Assembly: GCA_030024065.1 (NCBI GenBank)
Contig: JASEIE010000182.1
Location: 1,076-8,291, forward strand
From: Thermodesulfobacteriota bacterium
GTDB taxonomy: Bacteria; Desulfobacterota; BSN033; UBA1163
Reading direction: 5' to 3'
DNA length: 7,216 nucleotides
Shown: piece by piece, positions 7,106 to 7,216 of the stretch
Layout of the letters: each line of letters starts with the position of its first letter
How positions within the stretch are numbered: position 1 is the first letter of the stretch
The notes under the pieces: generated by a model
What the model was told of the DNA's origin: nothing
What the model saw: only the letters and a program-made list of their open reading frames with translations
Databases searched by the model: none
Position numbers and translations under genes: made by a program

Positions 7106-7142
7106 CTGCCTGCGCCTGCCTGCCGGTAGGCAGGGTAGGCAG
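7106..7142. repeat. REP-like palindrome (large GC-rich hairpin)
   Basis: CTGCCTGC (7106-7113) pairs with GTAGGCAG (7135-7142, one G-T pair), and CCTGCCT (7115-7121) pairs with AGGCAGG (7128-7134). Only G7114 is bulged and the loop is GCCGGT (7122-7127). This gives a 15-bp stem built from a repeated CTGCCTG unit. No T-run follows on either strand, so it is not a standard intrinsic terminator. GC-rich palindromes of this kind are often dispersed in intergenic regions as REP-like elements. Only one copy is present here, so repetition in the genome is inferred. Confidence 0.6.
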
Positions 7143-7162
7143 ACAATCTCATCACCCAGAAC

Positions 7163-7216
7163 TTATTCTTTCACCTCTAACTCTTCACCTTTAGGCTTAC
7201 ACATTGAAATCTGAGA
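7163..7216 (-). CDS. Possible C-terminal end of a minus-strand gene (partial, runs off right edge)
   Basis: Read on the minus strand from the right edge, the frame is open for 17 codons and ends at a TAA (7163-7165). It reads SQISMCKPKGEELEVKE, a Lys/Glu-rich tail typical of real protein ends. The ATG inside it has no ribosome binding site, so a gene continuing beyond the window is more likely than a 13-codon peptide. The stretch is too short to name a family, and chance is a real alternative. Confidence 0.3.
   Translation of the reverse strand, partial: SQISMCKPKGEELEVKE

Larger units (their letters stand above)
6797..7216. other. Region without a convincing complete gene
   Basis: These 420 bases behind the 66-aa gene hold no complete open frame with a start codon and ribosome binding site that I would call. 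A+T-rich tracts (6830-6860) follow directly, but neither the TTTTTT-AG-AAAAAA fold there nor the weak TTTCCA/TGGAAA pair (6856-6861 with 6875-6880) is a proper rho-independent terminator. Further on are a short GCTGCAGC-containing inverted repeat (6939-6963), a minus-strand protein-like fragment (6944-7072), a strong palindrome (7106-7142) and the possible tail of a minus-strand gene at the right edge. Confidence 0.6.

Noticed and set aside
7170..7194. Direct repeat TTCACCTCTAA / TTCACCTTTAG as a CRISPR-like or operator repeat
   Set aside because: Only two imperfect copies three bases apart, better explained as the antisense of Lys/Glu-rich codons at the end of the minus-strand frame.

Overview
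The window comes from a bacterium and holds an accessory, defence-type locus. Strong AGGAGG-type ribosome binding sites and a TTGACA/TACATT promoter point to a bacterium using a housekeeping sigma70-type factor. The sequence does not fix a phylum. Two base-composition regimes are visible. The two large genes are about 60% G+C in hand-counted 60-base stretches, while the downstream genes and flanks are clearly richer in A+T, as expected of an island assembled from different sources.

Layout: bases 1-411 hold the possible end of an unrecognised gene (stop at 148-150) and the promoter and leader of the first operon. Bases 412-5369 are an intact type III restriction-modification pair. The modification subunit (754 aa, beta-class N6-adenine methyltransferase) overlaps the restriction subunit (897 aa, SF2 helicase plus PD-(D/E)xK nuclease) by one base in a TGATG junction. 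Bases 5370-5508 are a short spacer with a possible promoter and a hairpin that could mask the next ribosome binding site. Bases 5509-6585 encode a soluble ClpP/SppA-fold serine protease-like protein of the serine dehydrogenase proteinase (SDH_sah) type, and 6596-6796 a 66-aa protein of unknown function whose ribosome binding site overlaps the protease stop codon. The last 420 bases contain no convincing complete gene. They hold a very stable palindrome (7106-7142), a minus-strand gene-like fragment and the possible C-terminal end of a minus-strand gene entering from the right edge.

How the genes work together: by family knowledge, Mod methylates one strand of an asymmetric site and also supplies site recognition to Res, which translocates or diffuses along DNA and cuts foreign DNA when two unmodified sites meet. 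The A+T-rich block inside mod coincides with the target recognition domain and looks like a swapped specificity cassette. The protease-like gene and its small coupled partner lie directly behind the system in the same orientation but probably under separate control. Whether they act in defence is inference. This pair, its possible SD-masking hairpin and the PKD-like C-terminus of Mod are the least conventional parts of the window.
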